This document shows, in pieces, positions 24,220 through 26,841 of a stretch of 26,841 nt of DNA; positions within the stretch are counted from its first letter, which is position 1; each line of letters starts with the position of its first letter. The notes beneath the pieces were generated by a model. The model was not told where the DNA came from, ran no database searches, and was given only the letters and a program-made list of their open reading frames with translations. Made by a program: the position numbers and the translations under genes. The DNA comes from a virus. The stretch is taken from positions 1-26,841 of IMG/VR virus record IMGVR_UViG_3300032562_000153, one strand, 5' to 3'.

Positions 24220-24266
24220 CTATTTCTTCCAACCTTTCTACTATTTATCAGAAAAAGTTAGATGGC
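24215..24266 (-). promoter_or_regulatory. Late promoter inside a start-codon-masking hairpin
   Basis: GATAAATA (24242-24249, minus) is the late motif; T4 spacing gives a start near 24236 and a 16-17-base leader. In longer RNA, an inner stem (ACTTTTTCT with AGAAAGGT, one bulge) has the motif in its loop. An outer exact 8-bp stem (24259-24266 with 24215-24222) pairs over the ATG. The outer upstream arm lies at the end of the preceding gene's coding sequence, including its stop. Confidence 0.62.
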
Positions 24267-24680
24267 TGCTGTACTTGAAAAATTATGTAATAAAAGAATG
24301 TTATTGGTGCCAGTTGCTGGCGCCGCTGTAAATGTAACTGTAGTAGTGCCGTTAAATGTGTATGCTACACCTGGATTTTGATATACTTGACCAACAAATA
24401 CTAGAACGTTTGCTTCACTGCCTGAGCTATATGATTTACTCATAGTAAACTGAGTAGCTACAGTGTTCCCACTGAAGCTATCTTTAATAATATTAACTGT
24501 ACCTTCATGCGCTGTTGCAGCCCAAGAACTACCGTTATAGTATTCAAATCTATTAGTAAATGTATTCCAGCGAGTTTGACCTACTACTGCTGAGTCTGGA
24601 GCAATGCTATTAGTACCAAGCGGCAAAGCAAAGGCATGACTAGCTGTTTTAGGACCTGCGTTTTTAATCATGCGTCCCAT
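24258..24680 (-). CDS. Small virion structural protein, 140 aa
   Basis: The protein starts MGRMIKNAGPK and continues with PLGTNSIAPDSAVVGQTRWN and FEYYNGSSWAATA, a pattern I recall from marine T4-like structural proteins of this size. The second half is a GNTVATQFTMSKS-VLVFVGQVYQNPGVAYTF-TVTFTAAPA module, the same type found within the two giant fibres. AGGA lies nine bases before ATG. The upstream gene ends three bases away. Its last codons form one arm of the hairpin controlling the next gene. Confidence 0.75.
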   Translation of the reverse strand: MGRMIKNAGPKTASHAFALPLGTNSIAPDSAVVGQTRWNTFTNRFEYYNGSSWAATAHEGTVNIIKDSFSGNTVATQFTMSKSYSSGSEANVLVFVGQVYQNPGVAYTFNGTTTVTFTAAPATGTNNILLLHNFSSTAAI

Positions 24681-24683
24681 TTA

Positions 24684-25010
24684 TTATATTCCTAAGTAAC
24701 TTACTACAGCTGAACACACACTTGGTTGACTGCTTAAACTAACATTAGCTCGAATCATGTCACCGGGAGCTAATGATATTTTTTCCCAGTCTGCTACGTA
24801 GGTATCGTTTGATGCTAACTGTATATTGCTATAAATTTGATTTGCGATGGTTACCGGTAATCCTACGTTAGCTGATGGCACTAAGTAAACATTAAAGTTT
24901 ACCGCAGCATTGTATGTATTACAAAAATACATAGTGCTTACTACGCTGTTGCCTGAACTAACATAAATGTTACTAGCAGTTGTGGTTAAAAGATTGGTTG
25001 TGATAGCCAT
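24684..25010 (-). CDS. Small virion structural protein, 108 aa
   Basis: A compact beta-rich product starting MAITTNLLTTTASNIYVSSG, then STMYFCNTYNAAVNFNVYLV, NDTYVADWEKISLAPGDMIRA and VVSYLGI. Proteins with this TMYFCN and EK-L-GD layout occur beside fibre genes in marine T4-like phages; I know no proven role. It could be a fibre connector or decoration protein. AGGA lies seven bases before ATG and the preceding gene stops nine bases upstream. Confidence 0.72.
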   Translation of the reverse strand: MAITTNLLTTTASNIYVSSGNSVVSTMYFCNTYNAAVNFNVYLVPSANVGLPVTIANQIYSNIQLASNDTYVADWEKISLAPGDMIRANVSLSSQPSVCSAVVSYLGI

Positions 25011-25019
25011 TGCTTATTC

Positions 25020-25631
25020 CTAAAATAATAACGAGAAGCCTAATGCTCTTGTTTTTGTAACTAATTCTTGATTTGTAGCTAAACTATTTACAACATATAA
25101 ACCTGCTGTGCCGCCACCTGGTGTGCTGGCATATAATACTGTTGCGTTAGTTACTGCCCCTGGCAGTGTGCTTACATTGTTAAACTGTACGTTTGCGCTG
25201 AAAATACTGTTAGTGTTAGCGTAAAAAGTATACCCGTTGGTATTTAAATTTCCGCCTAACACAGGTGCTTTATCATCAAATACTGTTGTCGATCCACTGC
25301 TTGATGTAGTTATTGTGCTATACTGCGATCCATCACCTGGACTACCTGCTGTTACACCACTAATTTGCCATTGGCTTGTTGTTTCATTCCAACGTAGTGA
25401 AACATTACCGCCTGCGGCTGTACCACGATCAATAAGAACACCCGACGTTGTGCCAATAATGCTTACACCGTTACCTGTTTCACCTGCGTTTAGAGTGATG
25501 AAATTATCAGTAATAGATGTAACATTAGAGTTAACCTGTGCGCTATTACCTAGCACAGTTAAGTTGCCAGTGATAGTAACCTGTGGGCCGTTTAAGGTAT
25601 ATGAGCTATTAAAATTCTTAACTAAAGCCAT
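25020..25631 (-). CDS. Tail fibre-like protein, 203 aa
   Basis: The start MALVKNFNSSYTLNGPQVTI leads to TGNLTVLGNSAQV, a fibre repeat also present at the start of the giant fibre (SGNLSVLGSSAVTT). ITDNFITLNAGETG, a VLIDRGTA-VSLRWNETTSQW segment and a VLGGNLNTNGYTF unit follow. This is the usual order at the N-terminus of marine phage fibres, here as a short separate protein, so it may be an adaptor or a proximal fibre piece. It has its own late promoter and follows an intrinsic terminator, so it begins a new transcription unit that runs on through the fibre genes. Confidence 0.75.
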   Translation of the reverse strand: MALVKNFNSSYTLNGPQVTITGNLTVLGNSAQVNSNVTSITDNFITLNAGETGNGVSIIGTTSGVLIDRGTAAGGNVSLRWNETTSQWQISGVTAGSPGDGSQYSTITTSSSGSTTVFDDKAPVLGGNLNTNGYTFYANTNSIFSANVQFNNVSTLPGAVTNATVLYASTPGGGTAGLYVVNSLATNQELVTKTRALGFSLLF

Positions 25632-25652
25632 TTAAATTTTTCCAGTTTCTAT

Positions 25653-25660
25653 TATTTATC
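25653..25660 (-). promoter_or_regulatory. T4-type late promoter for the fibre operon
   Basis: GATAAATA on the minus strand. T4 spacing predicts a start near 25647 and a leader of about 16 bases with GGA before the ATG at 25631. No strong hairpin masks this start, which fits the terminator just upstream. Confidence 0.7.
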
Positions 25661-25682
25661 TGTTTTATTAACTACTAGAGAC

Positions 25683-25712
25683 AAAAAAATAGCACCCGTA
25701 GGTGCTATTTTT
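25683..25712 (-). terminator. Rho-independent terminator, possibly bidirectional
   Basis: A 12-bp perfect stem (AAAAATAGCACC / GGTGCTATTTTT) with loop CGTA lies 13 bases after the stop of the 25725-26432 gene. On the minus strand it is followed by a T-run; the plus strand also ends in a T-run. Confidence 0.9.
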
Positions 25713-25724
25713 AATTTACTACTA

Positions 25725-26432
25725 TTAGATATGATCTAATGTTACAGTTGCGTTTGCAGCTGGGCTTGTTGATGTTCCTACATTAAGTGTAGCAGCACCC
25801 AAAGTCCAAGCAACTTTTACGTTAGCTGCATATTGTGTACCTGTTACAGGAACTAAAGTCACTGTGCGATCAAACAATTTTCTAACCCAGTATGTACCAC
25901 CTGCTGAATCAAATGCCGCGATGTTCATTTTGCCATCAGTTGTGGTAGATATTAAAGCTGAGTTAGCAAAAGCCGCTAATGAACAAACACTTGTACCTTG
26001 TGATGTTTGAACTAGATAACGATGTCCACTTTTTTGTCTTAGTATATCACCTAATTGTGTTGTTGTGCTACCGTTACCTGCTATGTTAGCATAACATTTA
26101 ATTGATGGGTTTACTTCACTTTTTAGTGTAACTGTACCAAACGCTGGACTAGTATTTGGTCCACCGAATGTTACTGTTGCTGTGCCTGCATAGCCGCTAC
26201 CAGCATTAGTAATTGTTACACCTGTGATCACTTGAGCAGCATTAGCACTGATAATTGCTGTACCAGTTGCTTGTGTACCGCTAGCTTCAGTTGGTGCCGA
26301 GAATACTACTGTTACGTTAGCAGCATAGTAGCCTGAACCACCTGCTGTCATTGCTACTGAAGCAAGGTTAGCACCTGCGTCATCACCGGCATTGTACTTA
26401 CCGATATATTTTGGTTTAATTGGTCTTCCCAT
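25725..26432 (-). CDS. Virion structural protein, 235 aa
   Basis: The start MGRPIKPKYIGKYNAGDDAG resembles marine T4-like structural proteins and echoes the MGRMIKNAG start of the 24258-24680 product. Two repeats follow: GGSGYYAANVTVVFSAPTEA with ATGTAIISANA, and AGSGYAGTATVTFGGP, a short beta unit frequent in phage fibres and decoration proteins. The last 120 residues (RQKSGHRYLVQTSQG, MNIAAFDSAGGTYWVRKLFD) form a separate beta domain. AGGAG lies eight bases before ATG. It has its own late promoter, an unusually GC-rich leader and its own terminator, so it is transcribed alone, which would suit a protein needed in large amounts. Confidence 0.75.
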   Translation of the reverse strand: MGRPIKPKYIGKYNAGDDAGANLASVAMTAGGSGYYAANVTVVFSAPTEASGTQATGTAIISANAAQVITGVTITNAGSGYAGTATVTFGGPNTSPAFGTVTLKSEVNPSIKCYANIAGNGSTTTQLGDILRQKSGHRYLVQTSQGTSVCSLAAFANSALISTTTDGKMNIAAFDSAGGTYWVRKLFDRTVTLVPVTGTQYAANVKVAWTLGAATLNVGTSTSPAANATVTLDHI

Positions 26433-26509
26433 TTGGTTTTCTCCTTAAAATGGTTGGCGTTCTAGGCCTACGCGGTGGGTGCCGCATAAACTCCCCTCAC
26501 GGAGCGAAC
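26433..26509 (-). promoter_or_regulatory. Structured GC-rich mRNA leader
   Basis: The predicted 77-base leader is far richer in G and C than its surroundings. Visible pairings are CTCC/GGAG, GCGG/CCGC around CACCCA, and GTTC at the 5' end with GAAC, which would close a branched fold. The AGGAG ribosome-binding site lies outside the fold. Likely roles are mRNA stability or a 5' protective structure. Confidence 0.5.
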
Positions 26510-26514
26510 ACATA

Positions 26515-26522
26515 TATTTATC
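26515..26522 (-). promoter_or_regulatory. T4-type late promoter for the 25725-26432 gene
   Basis: GATAAATA on the minus strand, predicting a start near 26509. It lies five bases from the -35 box of a divergent sigma-70 promoter, the same layout as at 2705-2745. Confidence 0.7.
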
Positions 26523-26527
26523 GTAAC

Positions 26528-26556
26528 TTGACTTTTTAACAGTTAGATAGTATAAT
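26528..26556 (+). promoter_or_regulatory. Sigma-70 promoter, putative early
   Basis: TTGACT (26528-26533), a 17-base spacer and TATAAT (26551-26556) on the plus strand. The predicted start is near 26563, followed by a 22-base leader with AAGGAG. The bases TAGATAG directly before TATAAT are shared with the promoter at 2705-2733. Confidence 0.82.
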
Positions 26557-26584
26557 TACGGTTCATTTGTATAAGGAGTTTATT

Positions 26585-26841
26585 ATGACTTGGTATACTG
26601 CAAAATATAAAAAAAGTAAGCCTACGTTCAGAGGTGGTGCTACTAACTATAACAGTGTTAACGCTACTAAGAAATATGTAGAATACTTTTTAGATATACA
26701 AGAAATGAATGCGCTACTTTTAACTACTAGAAGTTTTGATGTTAAGATGGATTTACTTTATTGTTTAGATAAGGCAGAAAGCAAAAAACAGTGGCACTTT
26801 AGACATCCTAACTTTGATAGAAATGATGCTAATAAGATTTT
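26585..26841 (+). CDS. Hypothetical protein, putative early (3' end outside window)
   Basis: The first 85 codons are visible, starting MTWYTAKYKKSKPTFRGGAT. The product is small-residue poor, Lys/Asn/Tyr-rich and probably helical around YVEYFLDIQEMNALLL, with a KKQWHFRHPNFDRNDAN segment near the window edge. I recognise no family. The start is firm: AAGGAG lies seven bases before ATG and a near-consensus sigma-70 promoter precedes it. The promoter type suggests expression by unmodified host polymerase soon after infection. Confidence 0.75.
   Translation, partial: MTWYTAKYKKSKPTFRGGATNYNSVNATKKYVEYFLDIQEMNALLLTTRSFDVKMDLLYCLDKAESKKQWHFRHPNFDRNDANKI

Noticed and set aside
1-26841. tRNA, rRNA, integrase, transposase or attachment sites
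   Set aside because: Looked for by eye and not found; tRNA absence was not tested by computation.

Overview
The window looks like the structural (late) region of an AT-rich marine T4-like myovirus. The main evidence is a gp13-like / gp14 / gp15-like neck and tail-completion set, T4-type late promoters (GATAAATA and variants) ahead of structural genes, and a long run of Gly/Asn/Thr/Ser-rich fibre genes of the kind common in cyanophages and pelagimyophages. The host cannot be fixed from the sequence. I saw no tRNA, rRNA, insertion sequence or CRISPR array.

Layout. (1) Positions 1-830 (minus) hold most of a gp13-like neck gene. (2) Positions 882-2698 (minus) hold four genes of unknown function behind a textbook sigma-70 promoter, so probably an early cassette. 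(3) Positions 2767-6025 (plus) hold neck gp14, a gp15-like tail-completion protein and a Nudix hydrolase. (4) Positions 6020-6754 (minus) hold a DUF115/sialyltransferase-like protein, converging on the Nudix gene. (5) Positions 6765-11735 (minus) hold a 1656-residue repetitive fibre. (6) Positions 11837-17409 (minus) hold a tightly packed block: three 86-87-residue fibre-like proteins that all end in Asn-Cys-Asn-Cys-Asn-Cys, two Ig-like-domain paralogues, two paralogous 2-oxoglutarate/Fe(II) oxygenases, a prolyl-hydroxylase-like oxygenase and a radical SAM/SPASM maturase. (7) Positions 17411-26432 (minus) hold seven fibre, baseplate or capsid-decoration genes, including an S74 self-cleaving chaperone fibre and two giant fibres. 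(8) Positions 26585-26841 (plus) hold the start of an unknown gene behind another sigma-70 promoter.

The most interesting proposal is that block 6 is a phage-encoded system for modifying its own fibre proteins. The small proteins have no cysteine except the three in their shared tail, and they sit in one co-directional gene block with four oxidative, peptide-modification-type enzymes. That the NCNCNC tails are the substrate is inference; the alternative is that they bind metal or form disulfides at a trimeric fibre tip.

Regulation can also be read. Two late promoters lie in the loop of a hairpin whose downstream arm holds the ribosome-binding site or start codon of the next gene. Read-through RNA should therefore be silent, while RNA started at the late promoter should be translated; this is the logic known for T4 gene e. 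Divergent early/late promoter modules with the same architecture occur at 2705-2745 and 26515-26556.
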